Assembly (NCBI GenBank): GCA_964555055.1
Contig: CAZKQW010000001.1
Location: 372,001-436,000 of the forward strand
Length of the DNA stretch: 64,000 bases
Source: GCA-016699445 sp964555055
GTDB lineage: Bacteria > UBA10199 > JACPAL01 > GCA-016699445
Direction of reading: 5' to 3'
Part shown: piece by piece, positions 16,248 to 23,496 of the stretch
Position numbering within the stretch: the first letter of the stretch is position 1
Layout: every line of letters begins with the position of its first letter
Translations under genes and position numbers: made by a program
Notes under the pieces: model-generated
Told to the model about the DNA's origin: nothing
Databases searched by the model: none
The model's input: the letters and a program-made list of their open reading frames with translations, nothing else

Positions 16248-17084
16248 TTATTTAGCTACCGCCATCGACTCTGACATCGAGTAATCCGCGCCCTCGAAGG
16301 TGGATTCATCCACAACTTTTTCGCCTTTGACCTTCATGTTTATTTTCTTGAACAGGAGCTCCAAAGAACGGGCGTGGAGGCGCGATACCCACGACTTGGA
16401 AAGGCCCAAGGCTTCCCCAGCTTCTTCCAAAGTCTTGTTTTGGAAGTAGTACATTTTCACGAGCTTACGTTCCTTATCGGGAAGGGATTCGATGGCTTCC
16501 TTCATGTGCTGCTTGATTTGCTGAAATTCGGCCGATTCCTCTAGTGGACGGGATTTCTTATCCTCGATGTCCATACCCTCTTCAGCCGCATCCACCGAGA
16601 TCACGTAAATGGAAGCGAGGGAGTTGACGGTGTCGTAAAGCTCGGAAGCTTCGTCGCCGGCGACCTTCGCGGAATAACTCGACTTCTCAGACATGTATTG
16701 GAGGTATTCGTTGGTGGCTTGTTCGAATTTGATGCGGGCATACAGGGAACGAGGGATCCAGCCCGTCTTGCGCAGCCCGTCGTAAATGGCTCCTTTAATA
16801 CGGTAATAAGCGAATGTCTTAAAATCGACATTAAGTTTAGTGTCGAACTTACGAGCAGCTTCCAGAAGACCCAAGCGGGCGTTGCACATGACATCGTCAT
16901 AATCGACGGACGATGAAAGCCCTTGCATGACCTTCGAGGCGATGGAAGCAGCGTATTGGAGATTCTCCTCAATCAGCTTATCGCGGATCTCGAGTTCCTT
17001 CTGAGCTTCACGGGTCGGAGCCTTCGTATCGGCGGTGGTCGCTCGTTTTTCTTTTACCTTTTTGACTAGCTCTTTAATTCCCAT
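16248..17084 (-). CDS. Sigma-28 (FliA/WhiG/SigD)-type RNA polymerase sigma factor
   Basis: This 278-aa protein has region 2 at about residues 40-115 (DYDDVMCNARLGLLEAARKF, then FKTFAYYRIKGAIYDGLRK) followed by WIPRSL, the mark of the FliA/WhiG group. Region 4 lies at about 200-250 (LPDKERKLVKMYYFQNKTLE, then LGLSKSWVSRLHARSLELL). Sigma-28 factors normally direct late flagellar genes and are held by an anti-sigma until export begins. Here the gene lies inside a T3SS operon, 7 bp before sctI. Control of the T3SS or its substrates is inferred. No FlgM-like gene was identified. Confidence 0.93.
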   Translation of the reverse strand: MGIKELVKKVKEKRATTADTKAPTREAQKELEIRDKLIEENLQYAASIASKVMQGLSSSVDYDDVMCNARLGLLEAARKFDTKLNVDFKTFAYYRIKGAIYDGLRKTGWIPRSLYARIKFEQATNEYLQYMSEKSSYSAKVAGDEASELYDTVNSLASIYVISVDAAEEGMDIEDKKSRPLEESAEFQQIKQHMKEAIESLPDKERKLVKMYYFQNKTLEEAGEALGLSKSWVSRLHARSLELLFKKINMKVKGEKVVDESTFEGADYSMSESMAVAK

Positions 17085-17191
17085 ATTAGTTGCTCCCCGG
17101 GAAGGTTAATTGCAGTCAACATGCCAACGATTGGAAGAGAGGAAAAAAGGGAAAAAACAATATTTTCTAGGGATTTACAAGTGGGAGTTTT

Positions 17192-17545
17192 TTATCTGAT
17201 TTTAGATGGCTGGGGTCTTTGAGCCTCAGTACCGGGGATATCTCGACGAAAAGCCATTTCCATCCACGCGCGCGCCATAGCGATCGCACGGTCATGACGG
17301 CCCTGGTCTATAGGACGAGTCGGCATTTCCCTAAACCGAGCCGCAGAAGCAGCTAAAGAAGATCCTGAGGGCTCAGGCTGACGAAAATCACTCAAAACAT
17401 AAACCGAAGCTCCGGAGCCCGCCACGGCGACTGTAGCCGCCCGTCCCTCGGAAGCGGGAAGCGCGGCTGCAGTCTCGACGGACTCACCCGATCGGACGTT
17501 TCCACGGCTTGGTATCGTTCGATGTCGTTCAATAGGACCTGACAT
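17192..17545 (-). CDS. Hypothetical protein in the T3SS operon (117 aa)
   Basis: The family is not recognised. The protein is Ala/Ser/Arg-rich with low-complexity N-terminal and C-terminal parts and one likely helix near residues 80-100 (RAIAMARAWMEMAF). It has no signal peptide or membrane segment. The gene starts one base after the 131-aa gene and is followed by a 107-bp gap before the sigma factor, in which I see no clear terminator. Tight spacing supports a real gene. It could be an export substrate or an accessory regulator. Confidence 0.55.
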   Translation of the reverse strand: MSGPIERHRTIPSRGNVRSGESVETAAALPASEGRAATVAVAGSGASVYVLSDFRQPEPSGSSLAASAARFREMPTRPIDQGRHDRAIAMARAWMEMAFRRDIPGTEAQRPQPSKIR

Positions 17546-17546
17546 A

Positions 17547-17942
17547 TTACATCCCTCCCATAGCCGATTGGGTGGCTCCCCACTTTGCCGAAGCCACCAC
17601 GGCCATTCCTTGATCTTGAGCGAAGCTTCCCATACCGGGAGTCGAAAAAACCGGGGTTGCCTCTGGCTGAAACTGACGCGCCGCAGCTTTTTGATTTAGA
17701 TTATCACCCCACGCACTTAGACCTCGTCCCGAAGCCGCACCTATCCACCCTAAAGGGCCTAAAAACCACCCCACTTGGGAAACAGCCCCTAATCCCTTAA
17801 AAAGCTTCCCAAAGAACGATCCCTTCGCTTTAGGGGCGTCGGGGAGATTATTCACCATCTCGAACTTCACCCGCGACTTGTTTAAAGCCGTGGTGTTCTG
17901 AGGGAGTTTGGGTTCCTGATTGACGCTATAAACTTCAGGCAT
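17547..17942 (-). CDS. Hypothetical protein with Gly-rich hydrophobic segment in the T3SS operon (131 aa)
   Basis: The family is not recognised. Residues about 42-75 (SFFGKLFKGLGAVSQVGWFL, then GPLGWIGAASG) form a Gly-rich hydrophobic stretch that could dip into a membrane. The rest is polar, with a Met/Gly/Ala-rich C-terminus and no signal peptide. The start has an AAGAAGG ribosome site. It lies 82 bp after sctJ and one base before the 117-aa gene. The hydrophobic patch resembles those of small translocator-like or regulatory T3SS proteins only in composition. Confidence 0.6.
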   Translation of the reverse strand: MPEVYSVNQEPKLPQNTTALNKSRVKFEMVNNLPDAPKAKGSFFGKLFKGLGAVSQVGWFLGPLGWIGAASGRGLSAWGDNLNQKAAARQFQPEATPVFSTPGMGSFAQDQGMAVVASAKWGATQSAMGGM

Positions 17943-18024
17943 AGTTAAAACCTTCTTAAATTATATATCGTCTCGGCCCGGCTTAGCAGTTGCTTTTTTA
18001 GGAAATCTACTAGGACGCGCCGCA

Positions 18025-19089
18025 TTAAAAAGTGCCTCCCCCACCAGGGTTCCCTTGATTAAAGGTGGTCCCAAAATTTCCCGTATTAGCGCCTCCCAGA
18101 GCCCCAAAGTCTCCACCCTGTCCGGAAAGCAGGTTTGGATTTTGACCGGGAGCCAAAGGCACCGCCGGCGTCACGTTGCCTTTTTGGACTTTCATGCGGA
18201 GACGATTCAAACGCAGGACGTTAAAGATCAGGAAGACTGCAAGCGCCATAAGCACCAATAAAAAAGCGGCGATATAAAATTTTAACCGACCCGCGGACTC
18301 CTCATCGACATTCATTCCAGCTACGGTCACCGTTTCCCGACGATTCGTGGAAGCTTCCGTATTCATAGAAGAAGTTGTAGAAGCTTCTATGTTCGCAGAA
18401 GCCGGGGTTTCCAAAGGTGGAGGAATGACCGCAGAGGGAGCATTCTCCGGTGCTTTACCGAATCGGGTCACAGTCCGTGAAATAATCACAGCGACATCGT
18501 TCGGATCCATATTCGGAATCGTATTGGCGACGAACTTCTGGATCTTACTTTCGGTGACGGTTTGAGTCACACTTTCTAAATTCGTAGTGCGCACGATCAC
18601 TGAAGCTGTCGGCCTTTTTTGAACCATCGTCGTCGTGGAAAATTCATCTGAATCCGGAACGTTCAAGACGACGTCTACATCCACCACTCCTGGTATCTTA
18701 TGCAGCGAATTGATAATCTCTCCCTTGAGGGCCAATAAAAACCGCGCCTTTTGCTCATCCGGGGTAGGGATCAACCCTTTTTCTTGATAAACCCCCGAAA
18801 GTCCTAAAGCCTTTTTCCGCGGGAGGTTATTAGCGATGAGAATTTGACGGGCTTGAGGAGCAAGCTCTTGATTAACAGTAATTTTCCAGGTTTGAACTTG
18901 GCTTTGAGTATTTTCTTCGAGTTCTTTTTGGGCTTCAATTCCGTTCTCATGGAGAAGCACCAGTATTTCGTCGACCTCTACCTCATCCAAGCCTTGATGT
19001 AACGCCACTTTGCGACAGGCAACATTCAGCGAAAGACATACAAATAAGAAAATCCAAGCTGCCCATTTCACCTTTGCCAATTTCATCAA
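18025..19089 (-). CDS. sctJ: T3SS inner-membrane ring lipoprotein SctJ
   Basis: This 354-aa protein is the FliF-related ring-forming lipoprotein. It has a signal peptide ending LSLNVAC (Cys near residue 25, slightly off the standard lipobox). Ring-building domains include LHENGIEAQKELEENTQSQV, then ALKGEIINSLHKIPGVVDVD and a TASVIVRT segment. A membrane helix lies near residues 274-297. It is longer than usual (~240-270 aa) because of a Ser/Thr linker before the membrane helix and a Gly/Asn-rich tail of about 35 residues. It overlaps the TPR gene by four bases (ATGA). Confidence 0.93.
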   Translation of the reverse strand: MMKLAKVKWAAWIFLFVCLSLNVACRKVALHQGLDEVEVDEILVLLHENGIEAQKELEENTQSQVQTWKITVNQELAPQARQILIANNLPRKKALGLSGVYQEKGLIPTPDEQKARFLLALKGEIINSLHKIPGVVDVDVVLNVPDSDEFSTTTMVQKRPTASVIVRTTNLESVTQTVTESKIQKFVANTIPNMDPNDVAVIISRTVTRFGKAPENAPSAVIPPPLETPASANIEASTTSSMNTEASTNRRETVTVAGMNVDEESAGRLKFYIAAFLLVLMALAVFLIFNVLRLNRLRMKVQKGNVTPAVPLAPGQNPNLLSGQGGDFGALGGANTGNFGTTFNQGNPGGGGTF

Positions 19090-19496
19090 ACCCCCACGAC
19101 CATACCAGGGGGCGTATAACCGCTTTTAATCGCATCCATTAACACACGGGCAAAATCCCCTGATTTTCCCTGTGGCTCCAATAAAGACGCTTTTTCAAGC
19201 TCGGATAAAGCCTCTTGCTTTTTACCCGTGAAAAATAGTGATTCCCCTAGGTAAGCTCTCGCGAAAGCGGAATCGGCTTTTTTCTTCAAAGCCTTCTTAT
19301 AATAGGTGATGGCTTGATCGTATTTCATTTGCCCGAAATAAACACTCCCCATGGCCACGATCGGGACTTCGCTTTCCGGTGAAAGAGTTAAGACCCCCTC
19401 AAAAACGTCCAACGCCTCGGCAAATTTGCCGAGGCGTAGGTAGATAAATCCAGATTCCATCATGATTACAAGGTCTTCACGCGATATTTGAATCAT
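19086..19496 (-). CDS. Small TPR protein in the SctG position (possible needle chaperone)
   Basis: This 136-aa protein has about three TPR units: SGFIYLRLGKFAEALDVFEG, then AMGSVYFGQMKYDQAITYYK and a third. It is cytoplasmic with no signal peptide. YscG, the TPR-fold chaperone that holds the Yersinia needle subunit YscF, is encoded directly after yscF. Here the gene starts two bases after the needle-like gene and overlaps sctJ by four. A needle-chaperone role is inferred from fold and order, since TPRs alone are not specific. Confidence 0.65.
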   Translation of the reverse strand: MIQISREDLVIMMESGFIYLRLGKFAEALDVFEGVLTLSPESEVPIVAMGSVYFGQMKYDQAITYYKKALKKKADSAFARAYLGESLFFTGKKQEALSELEKASLLEPQGKSGDFARVLMDAIKSGYTPPGMVVGV

Positions 19497-19498
19497 AA

Positions 19499-20071
19499 TT
19501 AAGCTCTGAAGTTACGGGCGATACTGACCTCAGTATCTGCCTTCGTCTTGAGAAGGTTGGATCGCGCTTGATAGTCACGGCTTAAATTATTAACTGTGAC
19601 CTGAGCGACCAACATTTCCCAATTAGCGTCGTTCATTTCCCGAAATAACTGCTCCCGATACAATGTATCTTGGGTCACACCTCCAGCCCCACCGGGTATC
19701 GTATTCCCAACTCCCACCCCACCCCCTGGGGAAGTCCAAGAAAATTGCCCTGACCCTGGAGCATAAGTCGCCGTACTCAAGTTCGTAGGAACACCTACAG
19801 AAGCAATGGAGGCCGTTGAACTTGAGTAATAAGGAGCATTGCCCCCATACCCCCCTAACGGGTTGGTGTAAGCATTCGTCGCTCCGACCATTCCACTGAC
19901 TGCCGCACTGGTCACGGCTCCAGAGCCTCTATTCCCAACTTCTGCGGCCTGAGGAGCGGCACTTGCTCCTACCGTACCCATAAAATCTGCGAAGTCCTGG
20001 GCTGTATTCGCTTTTTTCCTCTGACTCGATTGCGATTCCCTTAAGTTAGGATCAATTTGTGTGACCGGCAT
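19499..20071 (-). CDS. Needle-like protein (SctF-type C-terminus) with long N-terminal extension
   Basis: This 190-aa protein carries two parts. Residues 1-130 are Gly/Ala/Ser/Thr/Asn-rich and low complexity. Residues about 133-190 are helical and end ARSNLLKTKADTEVSIARNF plus RA. This lines up with the PrgI needle C-terminus (AQSNTVK...D...IIQNFR) at A, SN, K, D, I and NFR. Needle subunits are usually ~80 aa, so the extension is odd. It sits in the D-E-F-G order of the ysc operon, next to a TPR gene. The needle call is tentative and made by eye. A GAGGAG site precedes the start. Confidence 0.55.
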   Translation of the reverse strand: MPVTQIDPNLRESQSSQRKKANTAQDFADFMGTVGASAAPQAAEVGNRGSGAVTSAAVSGMVGATNAYTNPLGGYGGNAPYYSSSTASIASVGVPTNLSTATYAPGSGQFSWTSPGGGVGVGNTIPGGAGGVTQDTLYREQLFREMNDANWEMLVAQVTVNNLSRDYQARSNLLKTKADTEVSIARNFRA

Positions 20072-20099
20072 GGAACGCTCCTCTTTATCTTCAATCCCT

Positions 20100-20206
20100 A
20101 AAGACCGAACGGCCTTTAAGGCGACTCAATGGAGAGTTTATACCACAAAACTCTCCAACTAAAGAATTATCGTCCCCACCCACTTATCCAGTTGCTCCCA
20201 TGGAGC
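20100..20206 (-). promoter_or_regulatory. Three inverted repeats upstream of the needle-like gene
   Basis: The 149-bp gap 20072-20220 contains three hairpin-forming repeats. A perfect 9-bp stem with an 8-base loop lies at 20131-20156. An AAAGGCC/GGTCTTT stem with one G-U pair and a four-base loop lies at 20100-20117. A GCTCC/GGAGC stem lies at 20194-20206. None is followed by a T-run in the minus direction, so they are not ordinary terminators. They may structure the leader of the needle-like mRNA or separate it from the upstream part of the operon. Confidence 0.45.
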
Positions 20207-20220
20207 CAAAACCCTCTTTT

Positions 20221-20532
20221 TTATTTAGGTCGGTGATGTCTAGACTCACCACATTTCTCTTTCACATCAAAATCGACCTTCATGCGAAAAAGCTCCCGAA
20301 ATAAGTCCATGGTACGCTCGACCGCTTTCATCGCTTTGCGCGTTTCTTTTTTCTTATTCATACCAGAAGCCGTGCGAGAAAGTTTTTCTAGCGACTCGCG
20401 TAATTCTCCAAAATGTGCCTTAAAATCCTCTGGATTTTTCTTTAAAACCTTCTCGATCTCGGGAAATTGCAGAAAAAAATTTTCCTGAGCTTCGGATACT
20501 CCCGGAGATGCCGCACGCATATCTTTTTTCAT
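20221..20532 (-). CDS. Small helical protein in the SctE (YscE) position (103 aa)
   Basis: The family is not recognised. The protein is charged (Lys/Glu/Arg) and predicted to be two or three helices, with no signal peptide or membrane segment. It lies 7 bp after the sctD-like gene and upstream of the needle-like gene, the place of yscE in Yersinia. YscE is a small helical co-chaperone that works with YscG on the needle subunit. The parallel is positional and structural only, and YscE is shorter (~66 aa). Confidence 0.55.
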   Translation of the reverse strand: MKKDMRAASPGVSEAQENFFLQFPEIEKVLKKNPEDFKAHFGELRESLEKLSRTASGMNKKKETRKAMKAVERTMDLFRELFRMKVDFDVKEKCGESRHHRPK

Positions 20533-20539
20533 AACACCT

Positions 20540-22699
20540 CTAATTCGGGGTTAATTTGATCACTACGGGCTTGAACTCGCTGACACCAAGGCCGATCTTG
20601 ATTTCGCTGGGTTGATAACCATCTCGGCGAGCCTGAATCTTGAAATCACCTACGCCTAAATCATGCAATATCAAAGGCGTCGTCTGCTGAATCTCAAGGC
20701 TATTGATATAAATACGAGCCCCTGGAGGTTCCGTGGTGATATACATCACGGAGTTAAGCGGTGAAAGACGTTGGAATAGAGCTCCTGCGTCTGATCTCAC
20801 CTTAGGATCTTCCGAGGTAGTCAAAATCTCAACGACGCCTTGTAGGGATCGATTCTTGTCACCTTCCTCGAAGGAAACGCTCGCCAGACCAAGCTTTCCG
20901 TGAAACTTGAAATCTTCGTGAAGCATGGCCTTATTGAAGTAATCCCGAGCCTCCTTATAAGTCTTTTGTCTCAGGTAACAAATGCCGACGAGATAGGAGA
21001 TTTGGGCCGTTTCTCGTGGGCCGGGATTCTTGGCAAATGCTTCGACTAAAACAGGCAAGGCCTCCCCGAACCTCTCTTCCTTAATCAGGACGTCCGCTTT
21101 ATTGATCAACTCTCCCGCTTCAGACGTCTTCATCACAATGTCGGCTAAATAAGGAACATTCGTCGCCACGCGCAAAGGTTGGACGTTATCGAAGTACCCT
21201 TCTTTTCTTAAGGCTAAATTATGGTCTCCGGTCGGGAAGGAAGTTTTCAAAGGTGTGACCCCTACCTCCTTATCATCCAGAAAAACCGTGGCCCCCGAAG
21301 GCTGAGAGGTGATTTCCGCGGGAAAAGTCTTTAGGTCTTCGTCCCGTACCTCCACTGTGTAGTTCGTTTGATTCGTGTCCAACACAAATTCGCGGCGGTA
21401 AACAACCTCGTCTAAATACGTTTGAGATCCACCCAACTGTTTCGACTTCTTTACTTCCACCGCAAAGCGCCCATGAGGCAGATAGATGTTCTGGCCGAAT
21501 GTAAGCTGGTTTAACTTTATGGTTTTGGATTGGTTCGGGTCCTGCGGATCAACGAAGCCTTCGACAAACAATTGCCCGTCGCGCGGAAGGGCGTTCACCT
21601 TAAAAGTGCCCACTTTCGCCTTGAAAACAACGGGCAAAATCGACGTAGGCTTATCCAGCGGCACCGAGAACTTCGCCTTCTCCTCGCGAGAGTCTCCGAA
21701 CTCCGGCAGATCGAATACAGCCCTCGCCTCGTACCATTTCCCCGTGGTCAAGGTCGTAGAAAGACGCAAGGGGGTTTGGCCAATTAACTGATCCCCAAAA
21801 TAAACCTTCGCTGTCAAAGGCTCGGATGACACGTCCAAGAAAACCGGTAGGTCTTGGGGTACTGCCTGGGGAGTGTTAGGTGGCTGCCCTTCTGTAGGAA
21901 TCGACGACTTAGTGTCTTGAGGCGCGGCTGGCACGGAGGGGAGTGTTTTTTGAGGATTGATCGCGACTTCGGTTTTTTTTGCCGGTTTTTTCGCTAGGAT
22001 TTTATTTTTCAATACCTTCCACGCTTGTGCGCCACCAAGTGCGAATGCGATCGTCAATCCGATGATAAGCGCCAGATAAAACCATTTCTTCCGACTAGAA
22101 TCGGTGACGGAGACTTGACCGGTAGCCTGAGACTCCTGAGGCATCTGGGAATCTGCCGGAACAGGAGCCGCGAAATCATAAGCGTCGGCTGATGCATTTT
22201 CCAGATTTCCAGAGGCATTTTCATCAGGATTTTCGATAGGCGTTTTGGCTTCTTGGAAATCCTCTCCAGCAGGAGATTCCTCGATCTTTCTCTCCAAGGG
22301 AACCACATTGGCGGGCCCTTCTTGGGCTAAAAACTTCAATTCGTAGACGCCGACCTTCAGCTTCGAACCGTGAGCCAACAAAGTTGACTTATTAATGCGG
22401 TTGGAATCGATTTTCGTGCCGTTACGGCTTCCCAGATCGGAGACAAAAACCCCGCGGTCGGTCAGTTCAATCACGGCATGTCGTCGGGAAACGCTAGAAT
22501 CATCCAAAACAATGTCATTTTCATTGGAGCGGCCAATACTATTCTTGCCGGAAGCTAACGGAAACCGAGTTCCTGTCCGATCGGATGATGAGCCCACGAG
22601 CTCAAGACATGGATAGCCAGAAAAAGACGTTTGCGGCAAGGCCGCATCCAAGCGAATCTCTGTCTTCTCATCATCTAAAGTGGACTTCGCAACAGCCAT
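20540..22699 (-). CDS. FHA-TM-PEGA-TPR protein in the SctD position (719 aa)
   Basis: The N-terminus is an FHA domain (GR at 56-57, SRRHA at 71-75, SRNGT at 91-95). An acidic linker, one membrane helix (about 206-229) and a large periplasmic part follow. The latter has PEGA domains (around 445-500, SGATVFLDDKEVGVTPL, and around 640-700, GARIYINSLEIQQTTPL) with TPR-like helices between. SctD proteins also have a cytoplasmic FHA-like domain and one helix, but their periplasmic part is made of ring-building domains. The protein leads the T3SS operon and probably acts as the outer inner-membrane ring, which is an inference. Confidence 0.75.
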   Translation of the reverse strand: MAVAKSTLDDEKTEIRLDAALPQTSFSGYPCLELVGSSSDRTGTRFPLASGKNSIGRSNENDIVLDDSSVSRRHAVIELTDRGVFVSDLGSRNGTKIDSNRINKSTLLAHGSKLKVGVYELKFLAQEGPANVVPLERKIEESPAGEDFQEAKTPIENPDENASGNLENASADAYDFAAPVPADSQMPQESQATGQVSVTDSSRKKWFYLALIIGLTIAFALGGAQAWKVLKNKILAKKPAKKTEVAINPQKTLPSVPAAPQDTKSSIPTEGQPPNTPQAVPQDLPVFLDVSSEPLTAKVYFGDQLIGQTPLRLSTTLTTGKWYEARAVFDLPEFGDSREEKAKFSVPLDKPTSILPVVFKAKVGTFKVNALPRDGQLFVEGFVDPQDPNQSKTIKLNQLTFGQNIYLPHGRFAVEVKKSKQLGGSQTYLDEVVYRREFVLDTNQTNYTVEVRDEDLKTFPAEITSQPSGATVFLDDKEVGVTPLKTSFPTGDHNLALRKEGYFDNVQPLRVATNVPYLADIVMKTSEAGELINKADVLIKEERFGEALPVLVEAFAKNPGPRETAQISYLVGICYLRQKTYKEARDYFNKAMLHEDFKFHGKLGLASVSFEEGDKNRSLQGVVEILTTSEDPKVRSDAGALFQRLSPLNSVMYITTEPPGARIYINSLEIQQTTPLILHDLGVGDFKIQARRDGYQPSEIKIGLGVSEFKPVVIKLTPN

Positions 22700-22709
22700 A
22701 GATTCTTCA

Positions 22710-22722
22710 CATTATCATAATG
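22710..22722. promoter_or_regulatory. 13-bp perfect palindrome CATTATCATAATG in a divergent intergenic region
   Basis: The palindrome (6+1+6) lies 11 bp before the sctD-like start codon and 60 bp before the divergent gene at 22782. On the minus strand it contains TATGAT, a possible -10 element, so a bound repressor could block transcription of the T3SS operon. CATTATCAT also occurs in the inverted repeat upstream of grpE (57900-57919) and resembles half of a Fur-type site. The regulator is unknown. Confidence 0.4.
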
Positions 22723-22739
22723 AGAGCGGTGATTAAAAG

Positions 22740-22768
22740 TTTAAAAATCATTTTTTCGATGGTATACG
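22740..22768 (+). promoter_or_regulatory. Weak sigma-70-like promoter for the TPR-TPR-FHA operon
   Basis: TTTAAA (22740-22745) and TATACG (22763-22768) are 17 bp apart, upstream of the start codon at 22782. Both hexamers match the consensus at only four of six positions. The short distance to the start codon (13 bp) leaves little leader, so this is a low-confidence prediction. Confidence 0.25.
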
Positions 22769-22781
22769 CTTAAAACCACTT

Positions 22782-23483
22782 ATGAAACATTGCATTGTGA
22801 TTGCCGTTTTTCTTTTATTCTCACTTTTCGGAATCCCATCGCCATGGGCTAAAGACACTTGTCGCCCACGGGGCCAACTCATTCAGGTCCTTCCTATGGA
22901 TAAACTCAAACCCGGTGTCCCCGTGGCAAAACCGACGCTTATCATCCCTCTTCTTTTAAAAGATTATTTCAATGTCTCCGAGAAATTTACCGCGAGTCTG
23001 GCCCCCAACCCACAAGCCTTTCTTTTAAGAATCCGGCTAACTCCACAAGCGTCGCGGCTCCTTTTTCAAAGCCAGATCGCCAAACCGTCGGGAGAGATGC
23101 TGTTCCAATACGAAGAAACAATCGAGTTTCCCCAAAACCTGAATGCAGTCTTGGTTAATTATGTCCTCAAAGCGTCACAAGCCCTAGGAGATGAAATAAA
23201 AGCCAAGGATTTGGCGCCCTTCCTCAACCAAACGTCCTCAGCTGACGCTTACCTTTCCTATGCCGAAGGGATGACGGCTTTCCAAAACCGTGATCTCGTG
23301 AAAGCCCAAAAAGCCTTCGAAGGCTCTATAAAGAATGATTATAATTATGTTCCCGCTTATGTCGGTCTGAGCGTAGTTTTGAAAGAATTATCCGATTCAC
23401 GCGCCGAGGCGGAATGGCAAAAGGCGCAACTCTTAAATCCTCACCTGTCGAAAATGATGAAAGAGAGGAGCTTTTGTCCCTGA
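22782..23483 (+). CDS. Exported protein with C-terminal TPRs (233 aa)
   Basis: A Sec signal peptide (FLLFSLFGIPSPWAK, cleavage near residue 23) precedes a domain of unknown family (about 25-150). Two TPR-like units follow (SYAEGMTAFQNRDLVKAQKA, then a unit near 190-215). It is probably periplasmic. It is divergent from the T3SS operon and heads a plus-strand operon with the TPR and FHA genes, 13 bp before the next one. Its layout is reminiscent of secretion or pilus assembly helper proteins, but no function can be assigned. Confidence 0.7.
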   Translation: MKHCIVIAVFLLFSLFGIPSPWAKDTCRPRGQLIQVLPMDKLKPGVPVAKPTLIIPLLLKDYFNVSEKFTASLAPNPQAFLLRIRLTPQASRLLFQSQIAKPSGEMLFQYEETIEFPQNLNAVLVNYVLKASQALGDEIKAKDLAPFLNQTSSADAYLSYAEGMTAFQNRDLVKAQKAFEGSIKNDYNYVPAYVGLSVVLKELSDSRAEAEWQKAQLLNPHLSKMMKERSFCP

Positions 23484-23496
23484 TACATAACCAGTT

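Noticed and set aside
17960..17965. Exact TATAAT (minus strand) before the 131-aa gene
   Set aside because: Transcription from it would start at or inside the ribosome site at 17957-17951, and no -35 is present at 16-18 bp.
7671..22699. The operon as an ordinary flagellar cluster
   Set aside because: SctJ is a single-helix lipoprotein rather than FliF, SctI is a clear injectisome rod protein, and no flagellin, hook or rod genes are present.
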